From Tolypeutes matacus (taxonomy: Eukaryota; Chordata; Mammalia; Cingulata; Chlamyphoridae), in NCBI GenBank assembly GCA_026826555.1, contig JAKSZT010017954.1:6745144-6809143 (forward strand): a stretch of DNA of 64,000 bases, given 5' to 3'. This document shows, in pieces, positions 1-12,429 of the stretch. Made by a program: the position numbers and the translations under genes. Every line of letters begins with the position of its first letter. The first letter of the stretch is position 1. The notes under the pieces are model-generated. The model did not search any database, was not told the DNA's origin, and saw only the letters and a program-made list of their open reading frames with translations.

Positions 1-2546
1 ATCATAAGAGACAACCTAGATGAAATGGACAAATTTCCAAAAAAGCACAACCAACCTACACTGACGCTACAAGAAATGCAAGAACTTAACAAACCAATCA
101 CAATTAAGGAGATTGAATCCGTCATCAAAAATCTCCCAGCAAAGAAAAGTCCAGGACCAGATGACTTTACAGGTGAATTCTACCAAGCATTTCAAAAAGA
201 ATTAACACCAATCCTGTTTAAACTCTTCCAAAAAATTGAAGAGGACGGAAAATTACCCAACACATCTTATGAAGCCATCATCACCCTAATACCAAAGCCA
301 GATAAAGATTCCACAAGAAAAGAAAATTACAGACCAATCTCTCTAATGAACATAGATGCAAAAATTCTCAACAAAATACTTGCAAATCTAATCCAACAGC
401 ATATCAAAAGACTTATACATCACGACCAAGTGGGATTTATTCCTGGTATGAAAGGCTGGTTCAACATAAGAAAATCAATCAATGTAATACAACACATTAA
501 CAAATTAAAGGAAAAAAACCACATGATCATCTCAATAGATGCAGAAAAGGCATTCGACAAAATCCAACATCCTTTTTTGATAAAAATACTTCAAAAGATA
601 GGAATAAAAGGAAAATTCCTCAATATGATAAAAGGCATATATGAAAAACCCACAGCCAACATCATACTCAATGGGGAAAGGTTGAAAGCTTTCCCCCTAA
701 GATCAGGAACAAGACAAGGATGCCCACTGTCACCATTGTTATTCAACATTGTACTAGAAGTTCTAGCTAGGGCAATTAGACAAGACAAAAAAATTAAAGG
801 CATCCAAATAGGAAAAGAGGAATTAAAACTCTCACTGTTTGCGGATGACATGATCCTGTATTTAGAAAATACTGAAGTATCCACAACAGAGCTACTTGAA
901 CTAATAAATGAGTTCAGCAAAGTGGCAGGATATAAGATCAACACACAAAAATCAGTAATGTTTTTGTACACTAGTACTGAACAATCTGAGGAGGAAATCA
1001 GGAGGAAAATTCCATTTTCAATAGCAACAAAAAGACTCAAATACCTAGGAGTTAATTTAACCAAGGAAGTACAGGACCCATATGCAGAAAACTACAAAAC
1101 AATGCTAAAAGAAATTTAAAAAGACCTAATCAAATGGAAAGACATTCCGTGTTCATGGATTTGAAGAATAAATATCGTGAAGATGTCAGTCTTGCCCAAA
1201 CTGGTTTATAGATTCAATGCAATACCAATCAAAATCCCAACAGCTTACTTTACAGAATTAGAGAAGGCAATTACCAAATTAATCTGGAAGGGTAAGTGCA
1301 CCCGAATAGCCAAAAGCATTCTAAAAAAGAAGAGCAATGTGGGAGGAATTTCACTGCCTGACCTTGAAACATATTACAAAGCTACAGAGGTCAAAACAGC
1401 ATGGTACTGTCATAAAGATAGACATATCGATCAGTGGAATAGAATTGAGAATCCAGAAATAAACCCTCACCTATACAGTCAACTGGTTTTTGACAAACCT
1501 ACCAAGCCCACACTGATGGGAAAAAACAGTCTCTTCAACAAATGGTGTTGGGAGAACTGGATATCTATAACCAAAAGAATGAAAGAGGACCCCTATCTCA
1601 CCCCCTATACAAGAATCAACTCAAAATGGATCAAAGATCTAAATATAAAATCCAGGACCATAAAACTACTGGAAGAAAATGTAGGGAAACATCTTCAAGA
1701 CCTTGTAGTAGGTGGTGGTTTCTTGGATCGTACACCCAAAGCATGTGCAACAAAAGAAAAAGTAGAGAAATGGGACCTCCTCAAAATTAAACACTTTTGC
1801 ACCTCACAGGACTTTGTCAGAAGGGTGAAAAGGCAGCCAACTGAATGGGAAAAAAATATTTGGAAATCACATATCTGATAAGGGTTTAATATCCAGGATA
1901 TATAAAGAGATGTTACAACTCAACAATAAAAAGACAAATGACCCAATTAAAAACTGGGCCAAAGACTTGAATAGACATTTCTCCGAAGAAGAAATACAAA
2001 TGGCAAAAAAAGCACATGAAGAAATGCTCAACATCACTCATGATTAGGGAAATGCAAATCAAAACTACAATGAGATATCATTTCACACCTATCAGAATGG
2101 CCACTATTAAAAAGACAGAGAACTACAAGTGTTGGACAGGATGAGGAGAGATAGGAACACTTCTTCACTGTTGGTGGGAATGCAGGATGGTACAACCACT
2201 ATGGAGGACTGTTTGGCAGTTCCTAAAGAAGTTGAATATAGATTTGCCATGTGACCCTGCAATACCACTACTGGGTATGTACTCAGAAGAACTGAGAGCA
2301 GTGACACGAACAGACATCTGCACACCGATGTTCATAGCAACATTATTCACCATTGCCAAAAGTTGGAAAAAACCCAGGTGTCCATCAACAATTGAATGGA
2401 TAAACAAACTGTGGTCTATTCACACGATGGAATATTATGCAGCTGTAAGAAGAAATGAAGTCATAAAGCATATGGCAACATGGATGAACCTGGAGGACAT
2501 TATGTTGAGTGAAGCAGCCAGACACAAAAGGACAAATACTGTATGA
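1..2546 (+). pseudogene. L1 ORF2 (endonuclease/reverse transcriptase) remnant, broken
   Basis: ORF2 encodes the enzyme for target-primed reverse transcription. The open frame continues from base 1, so the ATG at 25 is internal and not the true start. The visible part includes KSPGPD (RT finger region), [17 protein letters not shown], the [12 protein letters not shown] block, and the catalytic box FADD at residues 272-275 counted from the ATG at 25 (bases 838-849). The same frame is interrupted by TAA at 1117-1119 and TGA at 1162-1164. A frameshift near 1870 moves the reading to frame 2 and another near 2010 moves it to frame 3, which carries a TGA at 2142-2144 before the conserved tail ([23 protein letters not shown]) ends at 2546. 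The catalytic Asp pair is intact, but the protein cannot be made in one piece. Confidence 0.95.
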
Positions 2547-2749
2547 ATGCGTTACTATGAACCAAATATATTGTGTAATATATTGTTTGATTCAAAAAAA
2601 ATTTACATGTATCCATTACATTTAATTGAGAAATGTATATATTCATCTATGTTTACTTTTTAGTTTTTAATGGTTTATATTTTCAATTATTAAATGTACA
2701 AAATAAAGTTAATTTAAAAAAAAGGAATTAAAACTAAAAAAAAAAAAAA
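1..2749 (+). mobile_element. L1 (LINE-1) element, 3' portion; 5' end lies outside the window
   Basis: This is the 3' part of a mammalian L1 in sense orientation: most of the reverse-transcriptase half of ORF2, the C-terminal region, a roughly 190-base AT-rich 3'UTR, an AATAAA at about 2702-2707, and A-rich runs at 2716-2723 and 2737-2749. The 3'UTR closely resembles the reverse complement of 12250-12429, so both belong to one fairly young L1 subfamily. The element runs off the left edge, so its full length and 5' target-site duplication cannot be seen. It is not an active source because ORF2 is broken. Confidence 0.97.
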
Positions 2750-3161
2750 TCAAAATGCTCTATGCAATTATCAGCACTTTACCTAAAGCCACTCTTCTAA
2801 AGTGTGACAGCCTTTGCTGGTGTCTTACACCATGGATCTCTAGTAGATGTTAGTTTCTGACTCACTCCATTCCTATCCTTGTCTCGCTTTCTTAGTATAG
2901 AGCAGATAAAAACTCTTGGAATGTGGCCCAATAGAAACAATTGCTGACAGGGCCAAGTCTTTTAAACTCATTTTGCTTGAATTTTTAATCATTGTTAAAA
3001 TTTATTTGGCAACTCCAGTAGGTACAGATAGAAGGAACCTCAGCTAGAACGATTCCCTAATAGCTTTTAAAAACATATATCTTGGTGGGAAATTATAACT
3101 TTTTGTTTACCTGAGATTATTTTTTAGCCATTTGTTTTAATGAGTGAAAGTTTTTTAAAAA
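2750..3161. other. Unassigned stretch
   Basis: AT-rich sequence between the L1 poly(A) and a MIR. I see no coding potential, RNA gene or recognisable repeat. Confidence 0.5.
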
Positions 3162-3425
3162 TAATAGTAAGCATTATAGCTAATATTTATTGAGCATTGA
3201 TTCTGTGCCAGGTTTGGTTACTAGCTTTTCACATATATTACCTCATTTAATCCTCTAACAACCTTATGAGATAAGGTATTATTACTATTCCCAACTGAAA
3301 GATGAGCATTTTGAGGCCCCCCAAATTAAGTCATTTCTGCAGCATCACATGGCTGATAAGTGGCACGGCCAAGATCCCAGCCCTGGCAGTCAAGGCAGAG
3401 TCTGCGGCCTTGATCCAAACAGTAA
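3162..3425 (-). repeat. MIR SINE
   Basis: The plus strand reads as the reverse complement of MIR: TATTTATTGAGCATTG, GTGCCAGG, TCATTTAATCCTC, GATGAGCATTTTGAGG, then a degenerate tRNA-like B-box region near 3370. MIRs are inactive, roughly 100-My-old tRNA-derived SINEs. Boundaries are approximate. Confidence 0.85.
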
Positions 3426-3439
3426 AGGGCTGCACATCC

Positions 3440-3770
3440 AGAATAGTGGCCGAGAGTCACTTGTGGCTACTGAGCACTTGAAATGTGTCTGGACCAACTT
3501 GAGATGGGCCATAAGTGTGAAATATACAACATATTCCCACGTCTTAGTATGATAAAAAGAATGTAAAATTAATTATGCATTAATTAATCATTAATAATGC
3601 CCTCATATTAATTACATTTTGAAATGATAATATTTTGGATATAATAGATTAAATATATTCTTAATATCAATTTCACCAATTTCTTTCCACTTTTTTTTTA
3701 GTGTGGCTACTAGAAAATGTTAAGTTTCCTATGACGTTTGCATTACATTTCTAATGGAAAGGGTTGCTAT
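3440..3770. mobile_element. hAT-Charlie-type DNA transposon fossil
   Basis: Contains the familiar mammalian MER pattern with GTGGCTACTGAGCACTTGAAATG at its left end (bases 3462-3484) and a GTGGCTACTAGAAAATGTTAAG block (3703-3724) near the right, separated by AT-rich sequence. It resembles a non-autonomous hAT family. The subfamily name and exact ends are uncertain, and no target duplication is evident. Confidence 0.6.
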
Positions 3771-6700
3771 AGAGATATACACAAAGTGATCTCTGGAGTT
3801 CCTTTCTTGACTCATGAGTCTCTGGTCCTAACTTATTGAGGAAATCAGCACAAATTTCTGACCCTTCCTTTCCTTTCTGGTCATTTCACTTCCAGATATC
3901 CAGCACAAAGTACAAATTCTTACATCTGAGTCTCTACCAAGAATCTAACAAGTATGGAAAGATAAAACACTGACATGTTATACGTTAACGAGATCAAAAG
4001 GAGGGCTAATGACAGAAACGTGGCTGCTGTTAAAATGCCCTCCAGAGGATAATCTGGGCGGACTTTTTGTTCTCCTTAAGGCAATCCCATTTAATGACTT
4101 CCAGAGAGGTCTCTCCATTTTCTCTCCCTAGGCCCTCCTTAGCCCTCCCTAACCCTCCCTCCCACTCCCTTTCCCTGTCCACCACTTTCCAGTCCACATC
4201 TCTCTCTCTCCTGGATGCCCCCACCTCCACCCGCTTCCTGTGTGTCTATGCATCTGGGGCAGCCCCTCTGTTTAAGTGGTTCTGACACAAGGCAGGTCTT
4301 TTTTTCCTTGCCAGGGAGAGCAGAGTGTATAATGGCGTTGCCCTCCGCTGGGGATCTTTGAGAAGCTTTACGGCTCGAGCAGGCATGGGGGAACCAATCA
4401 CAGGCACTAGTTGCTGATATATGACACTAATATAGGGTTCACTTTTATTCTCGACCTAAAAAAAGATAGATTGCTCCAAGTTTAGACAGGCTGTAAAATT
4501 GTGTGCTTCTGGAACCATGCTGCCTTCCCCCTGGGACCACTCTAATTGCTTTACATCTGTACAAAGGTTCCTTGTAATCTGGCTTTCTGCCTTCATTTGT
4601 CTTCTTTTCAGCCTCTTAGTAAAGACCTTAATTGGTCTTAGTGGGGCTTTTTTCAGTTAGTGCAACTGTACCTTTAGGGCTGAACAAGTACCAGACACTA
4701 CCTGCAGGGGAGAAGTGGGGAGATGGGAAAGACATCAATACTCTTTTACCTTTAACGGTTTAATTAATGTGCTCAGAACAAGGAGAGGTCTGAAGAAATT
4801 TCTGCTCCTCCAGGACCCTGCTAGAGATCAGACATAACTGGGGTTAGGTAGAATTTTCTAGATTTCTCTCCTGCTCCTGTCTCTGTGAACACTTATTAGC
4901 CTCATAATTGTCTCACAATAAACTGCTGTATCACGTTTCAGTCTGTCCTCTTTGGAGGATCAGCTTGCTTTACATCAGTAGACTGAAATACTGGGGGATG
5001 CATGAGAAGGAAGTAGCCTCTAATTTCAGTTTCTTAGCTACTAATTATTTAATAATACATTTTATTGCCTATTAAAATGTGGTATAACTTGCTTGTCAGC
5101 AAAACTAGATGGAACCTAATCATTTGAGGAGAAGGATAATTGGCACTTGTACAGATGGCTTTTATTGAAAGTCGGGTTTGTTACTGAAGATAGAGTTCCT
5201 TGCCAGGTTTCTTGGTTCTGTCTGTGGGCTGGTCAGTGTTACTGTATTACAGCCCTGGCGGTTCAATGTGGTATTATTGCAAATTCCGTATGTACTCAGT
5301 TATAGATCATAAAGGCTTCTGCTGTGTAGGTACTTTTTTCCCTCACTTTCTCCCCCTCCACCCCTGGCTTTAAAGGGCCCTAGTGAGTTTTGTACCACAC
5401 TGCAAATTACCTTATATGCTGGAAAATGCATCAGTGGAGACTTTGTTTAAACAAAGGGCGTTTTATGATGGATAGAAGTAACCAAAACTTCTGGATTTCC
5501 ATCTAGTAAAAATTTGTGTAGGAAAATTGGACAAGTCCCAGTTCCTTAGTAGAATTTCACGAAGGTTTTCCTGTTGCTTCAAAATGACCCCTGAAGGAAT
5601 GTTACATAAATTCCAGAAAGTTGCCCCCAGTGTTTCCTGGAGCACAATGAAAAGTAAGGGGAATACATTGCTTGTGGAATGGTTTGGTAGGAATATTAGT
5701 GCCCTGAGTAGAACAGAGAGGAACCCAAGTATTTGGGCTGTAAGTGGGGTGTGCTGGTCAAGATTCATAGCAGGAGGTATTCTTGGCAAGCACTTAGGTA
5801 AGAACACTTTGGTAGGTGAGAACAGAACTGCTCCAAAGGAGGAGGAAGCCCCAGACTCCAGAGCTTTGTCAGCTAGAACCTAACATTCTCACCCTGCAGA
5901 GTGTACTCTTCCTTTGCCCACTCAAGCCTTACTTCCTACTCAGATAATGGCCTCAATTCACTGAAGACCACCACACTTACGTGAAAGTCCATCTTGTGTT
6001 CCAACCCAAGAGGATCATTTAAAATCCACAACAATGTCCATCTTTGTGTGTTTTCTGGATCGCGTTTTTCCATCATAACTCCTCTGTAATTATTCTTTTC
6101 ATCTTCTGTTAGAACTCCTGTAGTCTAGCTGTACCAGGACAATGTGTCTCCTGTCTGTCTGGTGTCACCCTTGGCAAATGCATTCCTCTTCCCTTTTCAA
6201 AAAGTACACCCTCTCAATCGTTCTCTATAAGGTTTCAAAACCTCAGTGAAGAACTGTATTTTACCAGTCAACACATAGCCTTTTAAATTTAAAAGTAGGA
6301 GGGACTGTCTAGGCTTGGTACTTTAGAACATTAGTATGAAGTAAGCTTGACGTAGATAGCTCTGTTTTTTTATGGGTTGAGCTTGGGAATTACTGTAATT
6401 TAACACCTATAATAAATGTGTAAAGAGAGGGAATATAGCCAATTCTGAGGCTTTGTGTGTTATATGAAGGATATGTATTATACATTGTCATTAAATTTTC
6501 TTGAGCATAAGCTACTGGCAAGTGGAAGCTAATTTAACATGTGTGTATTGAAACTGGAACAGGCAGCTATAAACTGGTCTGGGAGTTGATTTGGGAGGCA
6601 CAAATCTTTTAGAACTATGATAGTGTAGAGGTTGATAATTAGGATGTCTGTAACCCTGGTGGTCATGATCCACAGCCTGCTCTGGACAGTGTGCAAATGT

Positions 6701-6790
6701 ATATGCGCATGCGCTTTGAGACTGGATTTTTCACAAGGTTACATCTGCTGATTTCTTTCTCTCCCACTATTTACTTTTCTGGAATTTATT
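3771..6790. other. Unassigned unique-looking stretch
   Basis: No recognised gene or repeat. A pyrimidine-rich tract lies at about 4115-4215 (runs of CCCTCC and TCTCTC). An open frame of 118 codons at 5527-5883 has no recognisable domain and is probably chance. The rest is ordinary AT-rich mammalian non-coding sequence. Confidence 0.5.
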
Positions 6791-6802
6791 AATAAATCAC
6801 CA

Positions 6803-7417
6803 GTGTACCCAACAGGATTCTCTTACAGCTCTCATCCTCATAATGTTTCTGTTGTTGTTCTAGTGGTGCTATTAAATGAAGCACTACTAAAACTACCTCC
6901 ATCTCTGGCTCCCCTTCTGCCAGGTCCACCACTAACATTTGTGGGACAAGAGTACACATGGAGCCCCACCTTACCTCTCTCTTTCCAGTATAATGGGCTT
7001 TGCATGCACAAGGGTGGGCGTCCATCCCACACAACCAAGCTCCATCCATACCTTATGCCCCTACCTTTCCAGCAAACAGCTGCCCCTTGGCCACCTCAGA
7101 CCTATAGGTGTGTGCTACAGAGCATGACCTACCTTCTGGAGCACAGTCCCCAGGGTAGAAGTCTGCCTGTGCAGGCCCTGGAAGGGGCTTGGATCCATCT
7201 GGTCAAGGGAGTCCTGGGTCCCTGGTATGCAGAGCATGCACTAGAACAGGGGATATGTGAGCTAGGTGGACCTGTCCCGATGGTCCCATGGACTCTTGCC
7301 CCATGGCAAGGGCCACAACTGGAAGAAGGCCTGGGCAAGACTCCATTATGCAAGGCTCCCAGGGCCAGGACTCAGTTGTCTTATTATGAACTGGATTGCC
7401 CTGCCTTTCCCTTTTAA
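6803..7417 (+). other. GC-richer segment with a 204-codon open frame, unrecognised
   Basis: A Pro/Leu-rich open frame of 204 residues runs through a segment (about 6890-7410) clearly richer in GC than its flanks. I see no signal peptide with a clear cleavage site, no zinc finger, no repeat unit and no domain I can name. The same segment is also open for 60-86 codons in several other frames on both strands, as happens in GC-richer DNA low in stop triplets. The open frame may therefore be compositional. A short A-rich tract follows at 7447-7470, so an old retroposed sequence is possible. I would not call it a gene. Confidence 0.25.
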
Positions 7418-8879
7418 TCTTGATGACTCCAATTTCCATACCCTTTCAGAAAAACAAAACAAAAATAAGAGAGTGAGGGCAGGGGGAGAGAAATAATAAT
7501 ATAAATAAGTCTTGTCCAAAAGCTAAATGGGTGGGTTATTGTTAACTCATATGGACAGAAGATAAAAAGGCTTAGTTTTCAGTTCAATACTAGGAAGTCT
7601 TATATAAAAGATATTTTGTGACATGTTTGTATAAGAAATCTGCTTTTTCCATTAGCCATAAAAGTATAACACACTGCTATCCATTCACAAGGAATGCCTT
7701 ACCATATAGTGCAGGGACCATGTAAGGGAAAACTGCAGCTGAAGGACCAAATTAGGAGTGTTTTCAATTTCAGGAGTCCAGAGAAGAAACAAAGCCTTGC
7801 ATTGACATAGTTTGAAAAAAGTAAAGCAGTTTGAAGCTTGCTAGGAATTTTAAACACATTTTTTAAAGAATAGGGATAATTGTATTGTCATTAATACTAC
7901 TATAATTTCCAAAGAGTTGCTGAAACTCATCTCTTCTCTGAATTTAAATATGGTGCATGGACTTCTAAAATGAGGTTAACTGGACTCAGACTTCACTAAG
8001 AGGTCAATGAAGTATGTTTTTTCTACTGTGCTAAAGTTACCTAAATTGACTTTGGTGTAGAATAGTCCTTAAAGTATTCATAGGTCTTTGTAGATGTTTT
8101 ATTGGTTCCTTTTGGGGAGGGGGGATTCAGCCTTTTAATTACCCTGATTTTTATCTTAAGAAAAATAATAGTTCAATTGTATGTCTTCTTTCTTTGACAG
8201 ATGGTGGTTAATATTGTTTGCTGTGTAAATGAGGCGCTTTACCCTCCAAAAACAAATCCTTCAGGGAAACATGTTAATATTGGCTTTGAAAGGAAATAAA
8301 TGAAAATTAAGCAAGTATCTTGAAATGAACCCTTGTCAATCTGCTTTCACATTATCTTAATAGATGAGAGTATTAGTAGAACACGTTCAGGCTCACTCTT
8401 CTCATCTAGAAAATGGCGATAATATCTTATTATTAGGTTGTTAGGATGAAATGCATCAATGTGTTTTCATTCCCCTGACCCAAAGTAGACTAAATTAATG
8501 TTAACTGACTTCTTCATTCAACTTTTGCAAAGAAAATTGGGAGTAGGGCCTACTGTAGAATAAGTTTGACTCTTAGAACAGCTTTTCCACTTTCTTTTTC
8601 TTCCACTCACTCTTAGCAGTGAGTTGAAAGAAGGAACTGAGACAGGACAGAGTAAGTTGCAATGTGGAGTTTCTTCTCCCTAAATTCAGTACCTTAAACT
8701 GTGTGTGCAAAGGGTGACTGTCACAGTTATAGTCAGAGGCCTCTGAGCTGCTCTTATGGAGTATCAGCCTGGTTCTCAGGATATGCAGTGAATTTGCTCA
8801 CCAAAATGATAATACACACAGAAATCATCATCTCCCTATAAGATTGGTCCTGACTTTTCTTGTATTTACCAGGGTCACT
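7418..8879. other. Unassigned stretch
   Basis: AT-rich, no recognised gene. A weak MIR-like block (TAGAAAATGGCGATAATA near 8408) suggests a decayed SINE at about 8370-8460. Nothing else is recognisable. Confidence 0.45.
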
Positions 8880-8890
8880 CCATTGGTTGT

Positions 8891-8995
8891 CTTTTTTTTT
8901 TTTTTTTTTTTTTTTTACTGGGAGGTCCCAGGGATCGAACCTGGGTCCCTACATATGGGAGACAGACACCCAACCATTTGAGCCACATCCATCCC
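8891..8995 (-). mobile_element. DAS-type SINE with target-site duplication
   Basis: Poly(T), then the reverse complement of a tRNA-like head: GGGATCGAACCTGGGTCCC (B-box region) and TTTGAGCCACATCC (A-box region). It is flanked by CCATTGGTTGT (8880-8890) and CCACTGGTTGT (8996-9006), matching at 10 of 11 bases, which is the L1-style duplication. DAS SINEs are armadillo-specific, so this copy anchors the species call. Confidence 0.93.
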
Positions 8996-9006
8996 CCACT
9001 GGTTGT

Positions 9007-10116
9007 TTCTTATCTCCACTAGGGTAAAAAAAAAAAAAAAAAAAAAAGTCATTGTCTAGCATATTTGTTTAAAAGGGTCATCAGCTATACCCACCCAGCA
9101 CCTCTTGCAAATACAGATCTTTGAAAATTAAACCATATAATAATGATAGAGCAAAGTAATTTGCTTGTGTTTTTGGCCCATCTTTCATTATGCTCAGGCT
9201 GCTTTCCATTGAACCGTTGTTCTGATCTATGGGTCTGTGCTTTTGAGTTTTGAAGCTCCAGCCTAAATAATGCCTAGGTTCCTAAGATGTCCTCACCCAC
9301 GCAGAATAATCTGGCACCCCTTGACTTCTCTTTCAGCACCCCAGTGAGGTCAGTCGTCCACCAAAGAAGCAGGAATGGGAGTAATAGAAAGGGGGAAAGA
9401 TGTCCAAGTGAGCCAGTTCAGCAAAACATGCATACTCTGTAGTTGGACCTCTTGCCCATACGGTTAGATTTCTGGGTTCTACTGGAGACCTATTCAACTC
9501 TTGAATAAAATTTGCTGAACACAGAGAACTTCAAGAAAACAAGTTATATATGCACACATACACACAACATGTGTACATGCATCTGCATATATACATACTT
9601 ATAGGGCACACATTCTTAAAGAATTCTGATTTAGGGTAGGCTTAACCTTTTGACAATTCAAAGGGAGAAGTTAGTCTATGAAGTGATTATTATGGAAACC
9701 CTACTGAGCCTTTCCTAGAAATGCCAGAACCACAAAAATTTCTTAGCATTTGAAAAGATGACAAATGATGATTTATGCAGACCTCAGGATTCCATTCCTA
9801 GGGCACTGTCATTTATTACTACCATGGGCAGGAATGGTTCCTTTTAACATCAGATTGGATGTTTATACTGATGATAATTAGGGGTGGTGAAATAGTTGCA
9901 ATAAAACAAGAACCAGACCCAAACAGTCCCCAGTATCCCTTCTCCCTCCCTTGACTTCCCCTGAGTCCCTTCTTTTGTCCACTCTGTTTCTCTCTACACT
10001 CCCTTTCCAGTCTTTCCTTCCTAGACAGGGGAGGCTGAACAGAGATTGAGATTCTGCATCAGGTAAGGCATTCAAATCCTGAAATGCCATAGTTGGAACT
10101 AGTTTTAAAATGTTTC
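9007..10116. other. Unassigned stretch with a short poly(A)
   Basis: Contains an A-run at 9027-9048 and CA/TG-rich microsatellite-like sequence near 9550-9600. Bases 9132-9155 recur exactly at 10981-11004 (see the duplication there). No gene seen. Confidence 0.5.
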
Positions 10117-10312
10117 CTGGGAGCAGCGTGGCTCATGCAGGATCCCTGCTTCCCATTTGGGAGGTCCTGGGTTTGATTACTCTTGCCTCCTAGAAAAAAA
10201 AAACAAGCAAAAGAAACAACTCATGGGAGCCAGTGTGGCTCAATGGTTGAGCGCCAGCTTCCCACATACGAGATCCCAGGTTTAATCCCCAGCCCTTGGT
10301 ACCTCAAAAAAA
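10117..10312 (+). mobile_element. Two adjacent DAS-type SINEs, head to tail
   Basis: First unit at about 10117-10200: a degenerate head with GTGGCTCATGCAGG and GGTCCTGGGTTTGATTAC, then an A-rich tail. Second unit at about 10224-10312: GTGTGGCTCAATGGTTGAGC and CCCAGGTTTAATCCCC, then an A-run. Both point the same way and are separated by about 24 bases of A-rich linker. This could be a dimeric retroposon or two nearby insertions. No clear flanking duplication was found. Confidence 0.85.
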
Positions 10313-10927
10313 TAGTTTTCTCCCAGGGAAAGTGAAACACTCCTTTCAGTCTCACAAAAAAAGTATACTCTCTGATAACCCTAGGCAAAAGAACTTCATT
10401 TTAAGAAAGTTGTCGTATTTATCTTTACCTGTGACAGAATAGAGTTGTTTTTGTTGTTATTATTTGGAAGGTTTTTTAAAAAGAAGAGAAATATCAACAT
10501 TGTACATTCCAAAACAGGCAAATTCTAAGTTCCCGTAACAGGTACTTCAAATACTTCCTATACTTCCTGGTTTCATTCATATAAACATTTTCTCAGTGGA
10601 TACCTGAAGAATGTTTTCCAGAAGCTGTGCAAGTACTAAAACATGGAGATGCACAAGCCACAGTGGTGAACATGAAAGCATTCACAATCAGGTGAGAGAG
10701 AGGCAAGCAGACAACTGTAGGTGGCAGAGGGGCCAAAAGAAAGGTAAACTATCAATAACCAGGTGGGCATTAGCCCCATTTTAGAGCTAAAGAAACTGAA
10801 ACTTTGGAATATATGTATCCTTTCGGTCTTTTCCTCTGTGTGTGTATGTAAATTTTAATACACAGATGAAAGTCTAATGGAACATACTTTGCCTGATACT
10901 TTCATGAACCATACATCTTTTCATTCT
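10313..10927. other. Unassigned stretch
   Basis: No gene or clear repeat recognised. It includes T-rich and A-rich runs only. Confidence 0.45.
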
Positions 10928-11064
10928 ATTGTTCCACATCTGTTTTGACCCATTCTGTGAATACACAGCAATGCAGCATTACCATATAATAATGATAGAG
11001 CAAAATATTATATTACATTGTTCCACATCTGTTTTGATCCATTCTGTGAATACACAGCAATGCA
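10928..11064. repeat. 48-bp direct duplication with a 41-bp templated-looking spacer
   Basis: Bases 10928-10975 and 11017-11064 are the same 48-base sequence with one difference (GACC against GATC). The 41-base spacer 10976-11016 contains 24 bases (10981-11004) identical to 9132-9155, about 1.85 kb upstream. The arrangement looks like a local duplication repaired with filler DNA copied from nearby. Confidence 0.85.
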
Positions 11065-11643
11065 AGTAGCCTATCCTAATTGCTGCGCATTTAGGATTTG
11101 TTCAGTTTTTCATCTTTGTGTTCATTGAATTTTGGATTTCCTTAGAACATATATTTGGAAATGGAATTGCTGTATCAAAAAATATGGACAATTCTGTATT
11201 TATTGGTAGTCTTATTTTTCAACTGCTCTAAAACAAGTGTTACATTCTTAGAAAGTATTATTTATTTACCTAATTGGAAATATTTGTGCAAGTGAAATAT
11301 CCAAGTGTTATTGTTTGCTATAACTCATTAGGTATTTATATAAAATTTATTCTAATTTTCAAGATTTTTCATCCCTTTGTTCCATGTATATTGCTACTCA
11401 TGTATCCTTTCTCTTCTTTTATCCTTCTCTGAATTTGGTACTTAAAAAAAAAAAAAAAAGCAAGAAGGAAAAGAAAGAAAAAACTAGCCTCAAATAATAC
11501 CTTTTCTTGAAAAACATTTGGAGGCTCAGGCCAAACCTCTCTGTGCTATTCTTTCCTTGGCCTCCTTCCATCCATCCTCCTATTGCACTTATCTCATTTG
11601 TCACTTTATCTTATTGTTTATCTTTTCATGATTAGGAGGATCC
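11065..11643. other. Unassigned AT-rich stretch
   Basis: No gene recognised. It contains an A-run at about 11443-11459. Confidence 0.45.
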
Positions 11644-11765
11644 TTTTTTTTTTTTTTTTTTTTCTTTATTTTAAGTAAAATGTAAGCTACTCAGGGCCAA
11701 AGGCCATGCGTTGGGCTATTTTGTATACTTAGCATAGCAGAGCATCTTAGACATAATAGGAATAG
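11644..11765 (+). repeat. Probable L2 3' end fragment preceded by poly(T)
   Basis: A T-run at 11644-11663 is followed by AATGTAAGCTACTCAGGGCC and TTAGCATAGCAGAGCATCTT, resembling the L2 3' terminal pattern (TAAGCTCC..AGGGCA..CCTAGCACAG). Decayed, so the call is tentative. Confidence 0.45.
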
Positions 11766-12249
11766 GATATATATGATGATTAATCAGTCTGTTATCTTTT
11801 TATTTCAGCAGAGTCCAAGGAAAGGCATGGTCAAGTTCATGGTAATCATATGCCTTCAAATATCATGTTGACCATTTGTCTTTCTCACTTTGATGTAGAA
11901 GGAAGGTAGATTGGCTCACTGAAGGAAAAAAAAACATTATAGTCGGTGACATCAGGGGAAAAAATGCATTTAGTTCTTAAACTGTTTGGCACCTAGTAGA
12001 CATTCAGTATATGGACACTGCTTGTTTTTTTTGTTTAAAGTGGACTCACAGCTAGTCTTTGCCTATACTGTATAAGCCCAGGCAGTTAACACTTCTGTTT
12101 CCTTGTCTGTGAGTGGTGGATTGGATTCATTCACACTGTTCTCCTGGACTGAGTCCATTTAGTTACTCTCTTGATCATAGGCATTAAGTATTGGAGGCAG
12201 AAACAGAACCGGTCATATGAATACTGGCTAAAATATTCAACTTAGTTTT

Positions 12250-12429
12250 TTTTTTTTTCTCCCGACTTTATTTTATACATTTAATAATTGAAAATATAAA
12301 CAATTAAAAACTAAAAAGTAAACACAGGTGAATAAATATATACATTTCTCACTTAAATGTACTGGATACATATAGAAATTTTTTTGAATCAAACAATATG
12401 TTACACAATATATTTGGTTCATAGTAACG
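12250..12429 (-). mobile_element. 5'-truncated L1, 3'UTR only, with target-site duplication
   Basis: Poly(T), then the reverse complement of the 3'UTR seen at about 2550-2749, including the region after the ORF2 end (GTTACTATGAACCAAATATA on the minus strand). It is flanked by TTCAACTTAGTTTT (12236-12249) and TTCAACCTAGTTTT (12430-12443), matching at 13 of 14 bases. Heavy 5' truncation is typical of L1 retrotransposition. Confidence 0.93.

Noticed and set aside
8891..8995. tRNA-like A and B boxes suggesting a tRNA gene (also at 34.6, 48.2, 52.1 and 55.5 kb)
   Set aside because: Each is followed by poly(A) and flanked by target duplications, and none can form a complete cloverleaf. They are SINE heads, not tRNA genes.
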